From NCBI RefSeq assembly GCF_002918555.1, contig NZ_PQMB01000001.1, forward strand, positions 87-64,086: 64,000 nt of DNA, in the 5' to 3' direction. Made by a program: the position numbers and the translations under genes. Source of the stretch: Citrobacter amalonaticus (GTDB lineage: Bacteria; Pseudomonadota; Gammaproteobacteria; Enterobacterales; Enterobacteriaceae). Below the pieces are notes generated by a model, which saw nothing but the letters and a program-made list of their open reading frames with translations, had not been told where the DNA came from and did not search any database. How positions within the stretch are numbered: position 1 is the first letter of the stretch; every line of letters begins with the position of its first letter. Below, piece after piece: positions 9,800 through 20,405 of this stretch.

Positions 9800-9931
9800 A
9801 GATGGCACCGACATAAGTTTAATTCTTAGTACTGAGAAAATCTCAGTGCGTTATTGCTGCGGTGTATAAAGAAATGGCGTGCAGCGTATTAATACCGGGC
9901 ACGCAAAAAATGATAATAAAGGTGGTACTAA

Positions 9932-10105
9932 TTATTGTTTCTGTTCTTCATCTTCATCAAATGAATCAATAAAAGCGCGCTGCTGTTCAGTAAGCTTCCA
10001 TGAAGTCGGAATACCCGTAACAGACTTGTTTTTCTTATCCTGCACGCTGTCACGGCGCTGACATGTTTGATCCGAAGGTTGTACGGGTTGCCAGGAGGCC
10101 ATCAT
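9932..10105 (-). CDS. yciX: YciX-type small protein
   Basis: A 57-codon ORF starting with two adjacent ATG codons and encoding a hydrophilic protein that begins MMASWQPVQPSDQT and ends SFDEDEEQKQ, with a very acidic C-terminus. It starts on the base after the ymiA stop codon, in the same cysB-ymiA-yciX-acnA order as E. coli, where a protein of about this size is annotated as yciX. GGAGG-like sequence is not seen at the first ATG, so it is probably translated by coupling with ymiA. The function is unknown. Confidence 0.7.
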   Translation of the reverse strand: MMASWQPVQPSDQTCQRRDSVQDKKNKSVTGIPTSWKLTEQQRAFIDSFDEDEEQKQ

Positions 10106-10246
10106 TTACCCCCACACTTTCCAGATTAACAGCGCAACCACCACCCAGAACAGCGCGGAGCCGAGAAAAACAGTAAACCATGCTTTGCGTTTCAGTTCGG
10201 GGTCCCTGCGTGGTTCCTGGTTTCCGGAAGGCATTGCTGACCTCAT
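10106..10246 (-). CDS. ymiA: YmiA, small inner-membrane protein
   Basis: A 46-residue protein: a basic amino end (SGNQEPRRDPELKRKAW) followed by one hydrophobic helix (FLGSALFWVVVALLIWKVW). The sequence agrees with the E. coli YmiA I remember over almost its full length. It is the first of a two-gene unit with yciX, which begins right after its stop. It would lie with the positive end in the cytoplasm. The function is unknown. Confidence 0.8.
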   Translation of the reverse strand: MRSAMPSGNQEPRRDPELKRKAWFTVFLGSALFWVVVALLIWKVWG

Positions 10247-10500
10247 ACAATCGGTATCACTTATCATTTAAGCACCAACAATCGGTACAATTAATCATCA
10301 GATGAGACAAATCCTAATGAAACTTTAGCCAAAAATCCAGTGAATTTACGAATCGTTTCCAGTGAATAAATCAATCTTTTGATCGGAAATAAATATCTGG
10401 CAGGTGAAATTTGCGAGGTGGGTAATTAGACGCTACTTTATGACCGTTTTCCCCGATCATGAAAAGATGTTTATTTTTACAGATGCGATTTAATACAAAT

Positions 10501-10532
10501 TTCGGTATCTCCCGATCGCAAGAGATACCGAA
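10501..10532 (-). terminator. cysB terminator
   Basis: TTCGGTATCTC at 10501-10511 pairs perfectly with GAGATACCGAA at 10522-10532. On the minus strand the stem is followed by ATTTGTATT. It lies 17 bases beyond the cysB stop. Confidence 0.75.
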
Positions 10533-10548
10533 CAAATAACGGCAGTGA

Positions 10549-11538
<990 letters not shown>

Positions 11539-11658
11539 TTAGCGCCATCAGATCATCGTTTGTACGCAGGCTTTGTGAGCTGCTAATACGATTTAATAAT
11601 AAGAAAGTCATAAACTATAACCACTATATCATTTCTGTTCTTACTGTACAGACACGTT

Positions 11659-11687
11659 AAAAAAAGGGCCGCTTGCGCGACCCTTTA
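11659..11687 (-). terminator. topA terminator
   Basis: On the minus strand AAAGGGTCGC, loop GCAA and GCGGCCCTTT form a slightly imperfect stem followed by a run of T. It lies 23 bases beyond the topA stop and upstream of cysB. Confidence 0.8.
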
Positions 11688-11710
11688 AATGCAATGACAA
11701 CAGGTTGTTG

Positions 11711-14308
11711 TTATTTCTTACCTTCTACCCATTTGCCATCCACATAGAAGGCAGACCATCCGGTCGCCTTTCCATCTTTTTCAGCTGCGACATACTGCTG
11801 TTTGGTTTTACGGCTAAAACGCACCAGCGTCTTATTACCTTCCGGATCCTGCTGAGGCGCATCGGCCAGGTAACGCAGCTTTTCCGGCAAACGGTCGCGG
11901 AAACGATGAAGTTCTTCCACAAGCGGCGCACGCGTTTCGCGTGATTTCGGGAAGGTATTCGCAGCCAGGAAGACCCCGGCGGCACCGTCACGCAGCACGA
12001 AATACGCATCCGATTTTTCACACGGCAGTTCAGGCAGCGGCACCGGATCTTCTTTCGGCGGCGCCACTTCGCCGTTACGCAGGATCTTACGCGTGTTTTT
12101 ACACTCGTCGTTGGTACAAGCCATGTACTTACCAAAACGCCCCATTTTCAGGTGCATTTCTGAACCACATTTCTCGCACTCCACGATCGGACCATCGTAA
12201 CCTTTGATGCGGAACTCACCCTCTTCGATTTCATAGCCGTCGCAGGTCGGATTGTTACCACAGACATGCAGCTTACGCTTCGGATCGATAAGGTAGCTGT
12301 CCATCGCCGTCCCACATTTCTGACAGCGGCGCTTCGCACGCAACGCGTTGGTTTCGGCATCGTCGCCTTCCAGCACGTTCAGTACTTCGTTTTCCGGCAC
12401 CAGGTTAATGGTGGTTTTACAGCGCTCTTTCGGGGATAACGCATAGCCGGAGCAGCCGAGGAAAACGCCGGTACTGGCGGTACGAATGCCCATTTTGCGA
12501 CCGCAGGTCGGACAGTCGATGCTGGTCAGCACCATCTGATTCGGGCGCATCCCGCCCTCTTCCGGATCTTTCTCAGCCTTATCCAGCTGCTGAGTAAAAT
12601 CGCTGAAGAAATGATCCAGCACGGCTTTCCACTCGGCTTCGTGGTTGGCTACCTGGTCAAGACTGTCTTCCATCTGCGCGGTAAAATCGTAGTTCATCAG
12701 TTCCCGGAAGTTCTCTTCCAGACGATCGGTGACGATTTCACCCATTTTTTCCGCATAGAAGCGACGGTTTTCAACGCGAACGTAGCCACGATCCTGAATC
12801 GTCGAAATGATCGACGCATAGGTGGACGGGCGACCGATACCGCGTTTCTCAAGTTCTTTAACCAGAGAAGCTTCGCTGAAGCGTGCTGGCGGCTTGGTAA
12901 AGTGCTGGGCTGGCGTCAGCTCTATGAGCGTCAGCGTGTCCCCTTTGTTCACCGCTGGCAGCGTACGGTCTTCATCACCCTTACGCAGGGCCGGCATGAC
13001 CTTCGTCCAGCCGTCAAAACGCAGAATACGACCGCGTGCCTTCAGGCGGAAATCCCCCGCGCCAACGGTCAGCGTGGTGGAGTCGTACTGCGCTGGCGTC
13101 ATCTGACAAGCGACAAACTGACGCCAGATCAGCTGATACAGTTTTTGCGCGTCGGCTTCCATGTCCTTCAGCGCTTCCGCCAGAACGGAAACATCAGAAG
13201 GACGAATCGCTTCGTGCGCTTCCTGCGAATTCTCTTTACTGGCGTACTGATTCGGGCTTTCCGGGAGATATTTTTTACCAAAATTATCGCCGATATAGCC
13301 ACGAACCATGTTCACAGCATCCTGGCTCAGATTGGTGGAGTCGGTACGCATGTAGGTGATGTAGCCCGCTTCATACAGACGCTGCGCCATCATCATGGTT
13401 TTCTTCACACCGAAGCCCAGACGTGTACTTGCCGCCTGTTGCAACGTGGAGGTGATAAACGGCGCGCCAGGCTTGCTGCTGGTCGGCTTATCTTCGCGTT
13501 CCAGAACGCTATAGCGCGCTTTTTCCAGCAGGCTTACCGCAGCCAACGTCTGCTCGCGATTAACCGGACGGAAAGGCTTATCGTTCTGATGCGTTACCTG
13601 CAACGGCAGTGCATCACCGGACGGTGTATTCGTACTGGCGTCAATTTCCCAGTACTCTTCCGGGACAAACGCTTTAATTTCGCGCTCACGCTCAACGACC
13701 AGGCGTACCGCCACGGACTGGACGCGCCCCGCCGACAGGCCACGGGCGATCTTCTTCCACAGCAGCGGAGAGACCATGTAACCCACCACGCGATCCATAA
13801 AACGACGCGCCTGCTGGGCATTAACCCTGTCAATGTTCAGCTCACCGGGCTTATCGAACGCCTGACGAATCGCGTTTTTGGTAATTTCGTTAAACACCAC
13901 GCGGCTGTAACGCGCGTCATCACCCCCGATCACTTCCCGCAGGTGCCATGCAATGGCTTCCCCTTCGCGGTCAAGGTCGGTTGCGAGATAGATATGATCG
14001 GCCTTTTCAGCCAGTTGTTTCAGTTCAGAGACGACCTTCTCTTTGCCGGGAAGCACTTCGTAGTGCGCATCCCAGTCATGCCACGGGTCGACCCCCATAC
14101 GATTGACGAGAGCGCCACGTTCATCCTTTTTAGGCTTTTTAGCCGTTTTGGTGGAGGTAGAGTCGGCGCTCTTTTTAGCTGCTGAGCCACTGGTCGGCAA
14201 ATCACGGATATGACCGACGCTGGACTTAACCACGTAGTCACTACCCAGATACTTGTTGATCGTTTTGGCTTTTGCCGGGGACTCAACGATGACAAGAGCT
14301 TTACCCAT
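11711..14308 (-). CDS. topA: TopA, DNA topoisomerase I
   Basis: An 865-residue type IA topoisomerase that relaxes negative supercoils. The N-terminal Toprim domain ([19 protein letters not shown], with [11 protein letters not shown] for the acidic metal site) is followed by the catalytic core with the active tyrosine in ITYMRTDST near residue 319. The C-terminal part holds the topoisomerase zinc fingers ([27 protein letters not shown]) and zinc-ribbon-like ends. The ATG at 14308 follows AAAGGTG and gives the family length; a GTG two codons upstream is unlikely. The first 60 codons contain the long Lys/Ser-rich insert known from enterobacteria. Confidence 0.98.
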   Translation of the reverse strand: MGKALVIVESPAKAKTINKYLGSDYVVKSSVGHIRDLPTSGSAAKKSADSTSTKTAKKPKKDERGALVNRMGVDPWHDWDAHYEVLPGKEKVVSELKQLAEKADHIYLATDLDREGEAIAWHLREVIGGDDARYSRVVFNEITKNAIRQAFDKPGELNIDRVNAQQARRFMDRVVGYMVSPLLWKKIARGLSAGRVQSVAVRLVVEREREIKAFVPEEYWEIDASTNTPSGDALPLQVTHQNDKPFRPVNREQTLAAVSLLEKARYSVLEREDKPTSSKPGAPFITSTLQQAASTRLGFGVKKTMMMAQRLYEAGYITYMRTDSTNLSQDAVNMVRGYIGDNFGKKYLPESPNQYASKENSQEAHEAIRPSDVSVLAEALKDMEADAQKLYQLIWRQFVACQMTPAQYDSTTLTVGAGDFRLKARGRILRFDGWTKVMPALRKGDEDRTLPAVNKGDTLTLIELTPAQHFTKPPARFSEASLVKELEKRGIGRPSTYASIISTIQDRGYVRVENRRFYAEKMGEIVTDRLEENFRELMNYDFTAQMEDSLDQVANHEAEWKAVLDHFFSDFTQQLDKAEKDPEEGGMRPNQMVLTSIDCPTCGRKMGIRTASTGVFLGCSGYALSPKERCKTTINLVPENEVLNVLEGDDAETNALRAKRRCQKCGTAMDSYLIDPKRKLHVCGNNPTCDGYEIEEGEFRIKGYDGPIVECEKCGSEMHLKMGRFGKYMACTNDECKNTRKILRNGEVAPPKEDPVPLPELPCEKSDAYFVLRDGAAGVFLAANTFPKSRETRAPLVEELHRFRDRLPEKLRYLADAPQQDPEGNKTLVRFSRKTKQQYVAAEKDGKATGWSAFYVDGKWVEGKK

Positions 14309-14704
14309 ATTCACCTTTACCTAATTTGATTCTTCCAGGAATGCGTCGCACGTTGATTCACCTTCCACTGGCGACGAGACACCGATATGGTCTCTGCGAC
14401 GGCGGATATCAACCCCTTGTTCCAACTCTGTACACGAAATAGTCAGGTGACTGAGTTATCAGGCTTTTTGGCCCCACAGGCGCTATAGCACGACGGAATT
14501 TCGGTCGAATGTCAAGCAAATCTGTTGCCAGATTGACGAAAGCGTCACACTGTACCTGATAAAATTCGTTACGCAACTTTATTAGCATGCAAAAACAAAT
14601 CTCGCCAGTTATCCCCCCTTGACTCACCGCTACGCTTCATCATGGAATATTTGCCCATAAGCGACGCTCAGCGTAGACTAATGTCCTTGTTTAAGGAGTC
14701 AATA
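14309..14704. other. Divergent topA-yciN intergenic region
   Basis: About 400 bases without a gene. It holds the topA promoters on the minus strand and the yciN promoter on the plus strand; I see AT-rich patches at 14,480-14,640 but did not assign individual sites. No small ORF with a good SD was found. Confidence 0.5.
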
Positions 14705-14956
14705 ATGCATAAAGACACTCAACCTATCGATCGCGAAACACTGCTGAAAGAAGCCAATAAAATCATTCGTGAGCATGAAGACACGCTGGCGGGGATTGAA
14801 GCCACCGGTGTGACGCAGCGAAATGGCGTACTGGTCTTCAGCGGAGAGTACTTTTTAGACGAGCAAGGGTTACCCACCCCAAAAAGCACTGCGGTGTTTA
14901 ATATGTTTAAACACCTGGCTCACGTGCTCTCTGAGAAGTATCACCTCATTGATTAA
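14705..14956 (+). CDS. yciN: YciN, small DUF2498 protein
   Basis: An 83-residue soluble protein matching E. coli YciN in length and nearly every position ([57 protein letters not shown]). The start at 14705 has AAGGAG 7 bases upstream; the in-frame ATG 21 codons earlier is in non-conserved sequence. The function is unknown. It is divergent from topA and convergent with sohB. Confidence 0.95.
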   Translation: MHKDTQPIDRETLLKEANKIIREHEDTLAGIEATGVTQRNGVLVFSGEYFLDEQGLPTPKSTAVFNMFKHLAHVLSEKYHLID

Positions 14957-14961
14957 TGCAA

Positions 14962-14986
14962 AACGCGAGGCTCCAGGCCTCGCGTT
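14962..14986. terminator. yciN/sohB convergent terminator
   Basis: AACGCGAGG and CCTCGCGTT form a stem over a CTCCAGG-type loop, 6 bases after the yciN stop and just beyond the sohB stop, so it can act in both directions. Confidence 0.7.
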
Positions 14987-14992
14987 CTTGGT

Positions 14993-16039
14993 TCACATTA
15001 GCGGTTTTTGCCCCCGCTGCCACCAGCGTAACAGCAGACGGTCGGCGCTTTCCGCCGCACTGCCGGTGAAACGGTCCATCAGTTTCTTACGCTGCATGTA
15101 ACGCACGTTCAGCACTTCATGCCCTTCCATCAGGCTGAGGATCACCTCATCACTGGTATTCACTTCATCCACCAGCCCTTTTTCCAGCGCCTGTTGACCA
15201 TACCAGTGCTCACCGGTTGCGACCTGTTCAATGTCCAGAACCGGACGCATGCGATGAACAAAATCTTTAAACAGATGATGCGTTTCATTCAGGTCTTCGC
15301 GGAATTTCTGTCGCCCCTCTTCCGTGTTTTCGCCAAGCAGCGTCAGCGTTCGTTTGTATTGTCCTGCGGTGTGCAATTCAATATCAATATCTTTGCCTTT
15401 CAGGAAACGGTTGAAATTAGGGATCTGCGCCACGACGCCAATAGACCCCACGATGGCAAACGGCGCGGAGACAATTTTATCGGCCACACAGGCCATCATA
15501 TAGCCGCCGCTCGCCGCCACTTTGTCGACCGTGACGGTCAACGGGATCTGCTTGTCACGCAGACGCTGGAGCTGCGATGCGGCCAGACCATAGCCGTGTA
15601 CAACGCCGCCAGGACTTTCCAGGCGAACCACCACCTGATCCTGCGGTTTAACCACCGCTAACACTGCGGTTATCTCTTCACGCAGCGCGCTGACCTCATG
15701 CGCATCCATGCTGCCCTTAAAATCCAGTACCCAGACGCGGGGTTTGTCGGAAGACGGGCTTTCCCCCAGCTTCGCTTTGGCCTTAGCCGCCTTCGCCTCC
15801 AGTTTGTGTTTTTTCTTTTGTTCTTTGTGCCAGAGCTTCTGTTGATGGCTATCCAGTAGCGCCATCGCCAGTTCGTCCTTCATCTCTTTATATTGTTCGC
15901 TGAGATTCGTTACCCGCAGTTCGCCCCGCAGGCGTTTGCGCTGAGCAACATTCACGATAATGATGGCAATCGCCGCAATAGCGCCCACAACAGTGACGAT
16001 TTTAGCCAAAAACAACCCATATTCAGACAACAATTCCAC
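14993..16039 (-). CDS. sohB: SohB, inner-membrane S49-family peptidase
   Basis: A 348-residue protease related to signal-peptide peptidase. An N-terminal membrane helix (about residues 7-30) precedes a basic linker very rich in Lys and Ala (about residues 60-95) and then the S49 core with VLDFKGSMDAHEV, RLESPGG and KVAASGGYMMA, where the last Ser is the expected nucleophile. I chose the GTG at 16039 because AGGTGGGA precedes it and the family starts MELLSEYGL; a longer open frame to 16066 would add residues that are not conserved. The role in envelope protein turnover is inferred from E. coli. Confidence 0.94.
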   Translation of the reverse strand: MELLSEYGLFLAKIVTVVGAIAAIAIIIVNVAQRKRLRGELRVTNLSEQYKEMKDELAMALLDSHQQKLWHKEQKKKHKLEAKAAKAKAKLGESPSSDKPRVWVLDFKGSMDAHEVSALREEITAVLAVVKPQDQVVVRLESPGGVVHGYGLAASQLQRLRDKQIPLTVTVDKVAASGGYMMACVADKIVSAPFAIVGSIGVVAQIPNFNRFLKGKDIDIELHTAGQYKRTLTLLGENTEEGRQKFREDLNETHHLFKDFVHRMRPVLDIEQVATGEHWYGQQALEKGLVDEVNTSDEVILSLMEGHEVLNVRYMQRKKLMDRFTGSAAESADRLLLRWWQRGQKPLM

Positions 16040-16261
16040 ACGTCCCACCTTGGTTAAACAACACAACTGCGGTTCAGTTTACATCAGCGATCCTGAGTCG
16101 TCTCGCAGAGATATTCAGGGATAAAAAGTATGACAAAGTGTTCATTTTGCGGCGTTATCACCGTTGACTGATTGAAAAAGCGCAGGGTTTCAGGCATAAA
16201 CCCGAAAAGTTAACGAAAAGATAACTGGCAGGGTGACCGATCGCGTCACCGAGGAGTAGCC

Positions 16262-17023
16262 GTGCATTACCAACCAAAACAAGATTTACTGCGGGATCGC
16301 ATCATTCTGGTTACCGGTGCCAGCGATGGCATTGGTCGCGAAGCCGCACTCACCTATGCTCGCTACGGTGCAACCGTCATACTGATGGGGCGCAACGACG
16401 AGAAATTACGCCAGGTTGCCCATACCATCGCCCACGAAAGCGGCAGCCAGCCACGATGGTTTACCCTTGACCTTTTGACCTGCACATCGGCGGAATGTCA
16501 CCAGCTTGCGCAGCGTATTGCTGCGCACTATCCCCGCCTCGACGGGGTTCTGCATAATGCCGGACTGCTGGGTGACATCGGTCCAATGAGCGAACAGGAT
16601 CCGCAGATCTGGCAGGATGTCATGCAGGTCAACGTCAATGGGACGTTCATGCTGACTCAGGCGCTGCTTCCTTTATTACTGGCGTCCGATGCCGGTTCGC
16701 TGGTCTTTACCTCATCCAGCGTCGGTCGTCAGGGGCGTGCAAACTGGGGGGCCTATGCCGCCTCAAAATTTGCGACCGAGGGAATGATGCAGGTGCTGGC
16801 AGATGAATATCAAAACCGCCCTCTGCGGGTTAACTGTATCAACCCCGGTGGAACGCGAACCGGTATGCGCGCCAGTGCTTTTCCGGGCGAAGATCCGCAA
16901 AAGCTCAAAACCCCTGCCGATATCATGCCACTTTATTTATGGCTGATGGGCGACGACAGTCGTCGCAAAACCGGCATGACTTTCGACGCCCAACCGGGCC
17001 GTAAACCAGGAATTGCCCAATGA
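16262..17023 (+). CDS. yciK: YciK, short-chain dehydrogenase/reductase
   Basis: A 253-residue SDR-family oxidoreductase. It shows the NAD(P)-binding TGASDGIGRE (near residue 21), the NAG motif, the catalytic Ser in FTSSSVG and the YAASK Tyr/Lys pair near residue 166. The substrate is unknown. Translation starts at the GTG at 16262, preceded by GAGGAG at 5-7 bases. The last four bases overlap the start of btuR (ATGA), the conserved yciK-btuR coupling. Confidence 0.95.
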   Translation: MHYQPKQDLLRDRIILVTGASDGIGREAALTYARYGATVILMGRNDEKLRQVAHTIAHESGSQPRWFTLDLLTCTSAECHQLAQRIAAHYPRLDGVLHNAGLLGDIGPMSEQDPQIWQDVMQVNVNGTFMLTQALLPLLLASDAGSLVFTSSSVGRQGRANWGAYAASKFATEGMMQVLADEYQNRPLRVNCINPGGTRTGMRASAFPGEDPQKLKTPADIMPLYLWLMGDDSRRKTGMTFDAQPGRKPGIAQ

Positions 17024-17610
17024 GTGAAGAACGCTATCAGCAGCGCCAACAGCGCGTAAAAGATCGGGTGGATGCCCGGGTCGCACAGGCCCAGGACGAG
17101 CGTGGCATTGTTATTGTCTTTACCGGCAACGGCAAAGGGAAGACAACCGCCGCATTCGGGACGGCGACCCGCGCTGTCGGACATGGTAAAAAAGTGGGTG
17201 TGGTGCAGTTTATCAAAGGCACCTGGCCCAACGGCGAACGTAATCTGCTGGAACCGCATGGCGTAGAATTTCAGGTCATGGCGACCGGATTTACCTGGGA
17301 TACTCAGAATCGTGAATCCGACACGGCGGCCTGTCTGGCTGTGTGGGAACAGGGTAAACGAATGTTAGCCGATCCTGGTCTGGATATGGTTGTGCTGGAT
17401 GAGCTGACTTATATGGTGGCCTATGATTATCTGCCGCTGGAAGCGGTGATCGACGCCTTAAACAACCGTCCGGCGCAACAAACGGTGATTATCACCGGTC
17501 GTGGCTGCCATCGGGATATTCTTGAACTTGCGGATACCGTCAGCGAGCTTCGTCCCGTCAAACATGCCTTCGAAGCGGGGGTGAAGGCGCAGATGGGCAT
17601 CGACTACTAA
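17020..17610 (+). CDS. btuR: BtuR (CobO), cob(I)alamin adenosyltransferase
   Basis: A 196-residue enzyme that transfers the adenosyl group of ATP to the cobalt of corrinoids, giving adenosylcobalamin. The Walker-A type loop GNGKGKTTAAFG is at about residues 36-47, and VLDELTYM carries the second nucleotide motif. It overlaps yciK by 4 bases and is followed directly by an intrinsic terminator. E. coli BtuR has the same length. Confidence 0.97.
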   Translation: MSEERYQQRQQRVKDRVDARVAQAQDERGIVIVFTGNGKGKTTAAFGTATRAVGHGKKVGVVQFIKGTWPNGERNLLEPHGVEFQVMATGFTWDTQNRESDTAACLAVWEQGKRMLADPGLDMVVLDELTYMVAYDYLPLEAVIDALNNRPAQQTVIITGRGCHRDILELADTVSELRPVKHAFEAGVKAQMGIDY

Positions 17611-17632
17611 AAAAGGCCCCTGGGGCCTTTTT
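17608..17632. terminator. btuR/rluB convergent terminator
   Basis: AAAAGGCCCC and GGGGCCTTTTT form a stem with a tiny loop immediately after the btuR stop; flanking A and T runs make it bidirectional and it also ends rluB. Confidence 0.9.
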
Positions 17633-17652
17633 CCTGTCAAGCTTACGGGTCA

Positions 17653-18528
17653 TTAACCGTTGTTGTTACGACCACCTGAACGGCGACCACCGCCCATCTG
17701 GCTGTGACGTTTAACGGCACGACGGATCTGGTTAGCCTTCATGCGGCGGCGGTCTTTTTCCACCGCCACTTTAGAGGTGGTTTCGGGTTCCAGCTCCACC
17801 AGTTCACGCAGGTAGTTGGTCTGCGCAAGATCCAGTTCCGTCCAGCCACCGCGTGGCAACCCTTTCGGCAGTGGTATATCACCGTAGCGAACGCGAATCA
17901 GACGGCTCACCTGCACGCCAACCGCTTCCCACAGGCGACGAACTTCACGGTTACGCCCTTCAGTCAGCGTCACGTTATACCACTGGTTAATGCCTTCACC
18001 GCCGGTAAACTTGATGGTTTTAAACGCCGCCGGACCATCTTCCAGCTGCACGCCACGGCTCAGGTCGCGCAGCTTTGTTTCATCAAGCTGACCAAATACG
18101 CGCACTGCGTATTCACGCTCAACTTCGCGACTCGGGTGCATCAGGCGGTTCGCCAGTTCACCGTCGGTGGTAAACAGCAGCAGACCGCAGGTGTTAACGT
18201 CCAGACGTCCGACCGCAATCCAGCGCGCACCGCGCAGTTTAGGTAAGCGATCGAACACAGTTGGACGCCCTTCCGGGTCGTTACGGGTACACAATTCGCC
18301 TTCTGGTTTGTAATAGGCCAGAACGCGACAAATTTGCTCCGCAGACTCTTTCACGGAGATTAGATGACCGTCGATACGGATTTTCAGCGCCGGCGTCACT
18401 TCAACGCGATCGCCAAGCTTTGCGATTTTGCCGTCAACGCTCACGCGTCCAGCTTCAATAATCGATTCGATTTCACGGCGGGAGCCGTGGCCGGCACGCG
18501 CCAGCACTTTCTGTAACTTTTCGCTCAT
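17653..18528 (-). CDS. rluB: RluB, 23S rRNA pseudouridine(2605) synthase
   Basis: A 291-residue RsuA-family enzyme that makes pseudouridine 2605 in 23S rRNA. The S4 RNA-binding domain occupies residues 1-60 ([20 protein letters not shown]), and the catalytic Asp lies in [14 protein letters not shown] near residue 110. The C-terminal tail is basic and Gly/Arg/Asn-rich ([13 protein letters not shown]), probably for RNA binding. The start at 18528 has AAAGGA upstream and matches the E. coli length; the 16 extra in-frame residues are not conserved. Confidence 0.96.
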   Translation of the reverse strand: MSEKLQKVLARAGHGSRREIESIIEAGRVSVDGKIAKLGDRVEVTPALKIRIDGHLISVKESAEQICRVLAYYKPEGELCTRNDPEGRPTVFDRLPKLRGARWIAVGRLDVNTCGLLLFTTDGELANRLMHPSREVEREYAVRVFGQLDETKLRDLSRGVQLEDGPAAFKTIKFTGGEGINQWYNVTLTEGRNREVRRLWEAVGVQVSRLIRVRYGDIPLPKGLPRGGWTELDLAQTNYLRELVELEPETTSKVAVEKDRRRMKANQIRRAVKRHSQMGGGRRSGGRNNNG

Positions 18529-18627
18529 AGAGCTTCCTTTAGTGTCGCCTTCCCAGGCGTCGAACAGGAGAATCAATGGCGCTTTGTCACGCCATTTTAA
18601 GGCCGCGTAGTATACAGAGTTGTGCCC

Positions 18628-19248
18628 TTATAAGAAAGGTTTTACATCACCCACGCCTTCACGCAAGACCACCGGAGAATCATCGGTCAGATCGATAACC
18701 GTTGTCGGCTGTTGACCGAGATAACCACCGTGAATAATCAGATCCACCACTTTCTCCAGGCGATCCTTAATCTCTTCCGGATCCGACTCGGTAAACTCAC
18801 TGCCAGGCAACATCAGCGAAGTCGAGAGCATTGGCTCACCAAGCGCTTCCAGAAGCGCAAGAGCAATGGGATTCGACGGTACGCGCAGCCCGATGGTTTT
18901 ACGTTTTTCCTGCAACAGGCGACGCGGCACCTCTTTCGTCCCTTTCAGGATAAAAGTGTAATTGCCCGGCGTGTTGTTCTTGATAAGACGGAAGGCAACG
19001 TTATCAACAAATGAGTACGTCGACAGCTCGGACAAATCGCGGCACATCAAGGTGAAGTTGTGACCATCCGGCAGCTGGCGAATACGGCAAATGCGGTCCA
19101 TCGCGCTTTTGTCTTCAATTTTACAACCGAGCGCGTAGCCGGAGTCGGTTGGATACACAATCACCCCGCCTTTACGCACAATCTCAACGGTCTGGTTGAT
19201 CAGACGTTGCTGCGGGTTTTCAGGATGAATATAAAAAAACTGGCTCAT
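18628..19248 (-). CDS. yciO: YciO, Sua5/YrdC-family protein
   Basis: A 206-residue protein of the YrdC/Sua5 fold that binds RNA and nucleotides; the characteristic VYPTDSGYALGC is at residues 31-42 and SNPIALALLEALG is further on. It lacks the C-terminal Sua5 extension. Unlike TsaC (YrdC) it is not known to be needed for threonylcarbamoyl-adenosine in tRNA. Its start overlaps the rnm stop by 4 bases (ATGA), so the two are translationally coupled. Confidence 0.95.
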   Translation of the reverse strand: MSQFFYIHPENPQQRLINQTVEIVRKGGVIVYPTDSGYALGCKIEDKSAMDRICRIRQLPDGHNFTLMCRDLSELSTYSFVDNVAFRLIKNNTPGNYTFILKGTKEVPRRLLQEKRKTIGLRVPSNPIALALLEALGEPMLSTSLMLPGSEFTESDPEEIKDRLEKVVDLIIHGGYLGQQPTTVIDLTDDSPVVLREGVGDVKPFL

Positions 19249-20123
19249 ACTTCCCTCACTGTGGTCTGGGGCTGTTCCCATAACTGCCATACACCTTCAA
19301 CGCCCGCTGGCAGCCAGAGTTTGCGACCCAGTTCAATCCATGGGCAAGGTTGATGAAAATCAGACCCCTGTGATGCCCATAGATGATTCTGTCGCGCTAG
19401 CGTCGCCAGCTGGGTACGTTCATTGGGCGATTGCTGGCACTGCGCCACTTCCATCGCGTCTCCGCGATGGTCGGCAAAATGCGCAACCAATCTTTTCAGC
19501 CACTTGGCGCTAAGGTCGTAACGCCCCGGATGGGCCAGCACCGCCTTACCGCCAGAATGATGAATCACATCAATAGCTTGTTCTATTGTACACCACTGTG
19601 GCGGAACGTAACCGGTTTTCCCACGGGCAAGATAATTTTTAAAAACATCGGCCATCGTCGTCGCTTTTCCACTTTCCACCAGAAAGCGGGCAAAATGACC
19701 ACGGGTCACCCCGCCGCCATTCGACAGCTTCAGCGCCGCCTCCCATGCGCCGGGGATATGGGCTTTCTCCAGCCTTTCGGCAATCAGCCGCCCGCGCGTT
19801 TGTCGTCGTTCCGTCTGCTGCGCCAGAAAATCCCGCAATCCCGGATTATCAATATCGATATTGAGTCCTACGATGTGAATTTCATGATTTTCCCACACCG
19901 TCGAGATCTCCACGCCGGCGATCAGGTTGAGCGCCAGGCCTGAACGTGAAATTTCATCTCTTGCTGCCGCAATCGCGGCGGTGGTGTCATGATCGGTAAT
20001 CGCCAGCGTGCCAACCCGCATCTCTACCGCACGGTGTACCAACGCTTCTGGCGTCAATCGCCCATCAGATGCCGTTGTGTGACTGTGCAGGTCGTAAATC
20101 ACTGCGTAATTCGTGTCGCTCAA
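19245..20123 (-). CDS. rnm: Rnm (YciV/TrpH), PHP-domain 5'-3' exoribonuclease RNase AM
   Basis: A 292-residue PHP phosphoesterase. The metal-binding motifs DLHSHTTASDG (near residue 10), ITDHDT, HIVGLNIDI, LAHPGRYD and GSDFHQ are all in place. E. coli RNase AM matures the 5' ends of 23S, 16S and 5S rRNA and digests short oligonucleotides. I chose the TTG at 20123 (followed by SDTNYAVIYD) because GGGAG lies 7 bases upstream and the family begins there; the open frame continues to 20204. It is divergent from the trp operon, about 75 bases from the trp promoter. Confidence 0.92.
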   Translation of the reverse strand: MSDTNYAVIYDLHSHTTASDGRLTPEALVHRAVEMRVGTLAITDHDTTAAIAAARDEISRSGLALNLIAGVEISTVWENHEIHIVGLNIDIDNPGLRDFLAQQTERRQTRGRLIAERLEKAHIPGAWEAALKLSNGGGVTRGHFARFLVESGKATTMADVFKNYLARGKTGYVPPQWCTIEQAIDVIHHSGGKAVLAHPGRYDLSAKWLKRLVAHFADHRGDAMEVAQCQQSPNERTQLATLARQNHLWASQGSDFHQPCPWIELGRKLWLPAGVEGVWQLWEQPQTTVREV

Positions 20124-20197
20124 AGCGAGCTCCCATCTCAATAAATGTACTTTCACGTACATCATAACGTTTCCGGGAAATTTACTGAAATCAGGTG

Positions 20198-20240
20198 TTG
20201 ACAACAGACCATCGAACTAGTTAACTAGTTAACTAGTACG
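20198..20240 (+). promoter_or_regulatory. trp promoter and extended TrpR operator
   Basis: TTGACA at 20198-20203 and TTAACT at 20221-20226 are spaced by 17 bases, the known trp promoter arrangement. The operator begins CGAACTAG at 20213 and ends ACTAGTACG at 20240. In E. coli two ACTAG-type half units occur; here TTAACTAG is present twice in tandem (20221-20228 and 20229-20236), which makes a perfect 22-bp palindrome at 20216-20237 with three ACTAG units on an 8-bp pitch. TrpR binding is inferred from the match to the known operator. Confidence 0.92.
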
Positions 20241-20267
20241 CAAGTTCACATGAAGAAGGTATCTGAG

Positions 20268-20312
20268 ATGAAAGCAGCATATGTAGTGAAAGGTTGGTGG
20301 CGCACTTCCTGA
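20268..20312 (+). CDS. trpL: TrpL, trp operon leader peptide
   Basis: A 14-codon ORF encoding MKAAYVVKGWWRTS, with the two adjacent tryptophan codons that sense charged tRNA-Trp. GAAGG at 20253-20257 is the ribosome site. It differs from E. coli ([14 protein letters not shown]) at four residues but keeps the lysine, the WWRTS end and the spacing to the attenuator. When tryptophan is scarce, ribosomes stall on the Trp codons and the terminator at 20356-20382 does not form. Confidence 0.95.
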   Translation: MKAAYVVKGWWRTS

Positions 20313-20355
20313 TTTCGGGCAGTGTATTCGCATGCTTACAGCAACCAGATACCCG

Positions 20356-20382
20356 GCCCGCCAAATGCGCGGGCTTTTTTTT
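20356..20382 (+). terminator. trp attenuator (3:4 terminator hairpin)
   Basis: GCCCGC at 20356-20361 pairs with GCGGGC at 20369-20374 and is followed by eight T. The upstream sequence around 20,310-20,350 provides the competing segments 1 and 2. Its place, 44 bases after trpL and 24 before trpE, is as in E. coli. Confidence 0.93.
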
Positions 20383-20405
20383 GAACAAAATTAATGAGAA
20401 TAACG

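Noticed and set aside
12611-14185. Open frame of 524 codons on the plus strand
   Set aside because: It is antisense to topA over its whole length; topA is certain, and the antisense product has no recognisable features.
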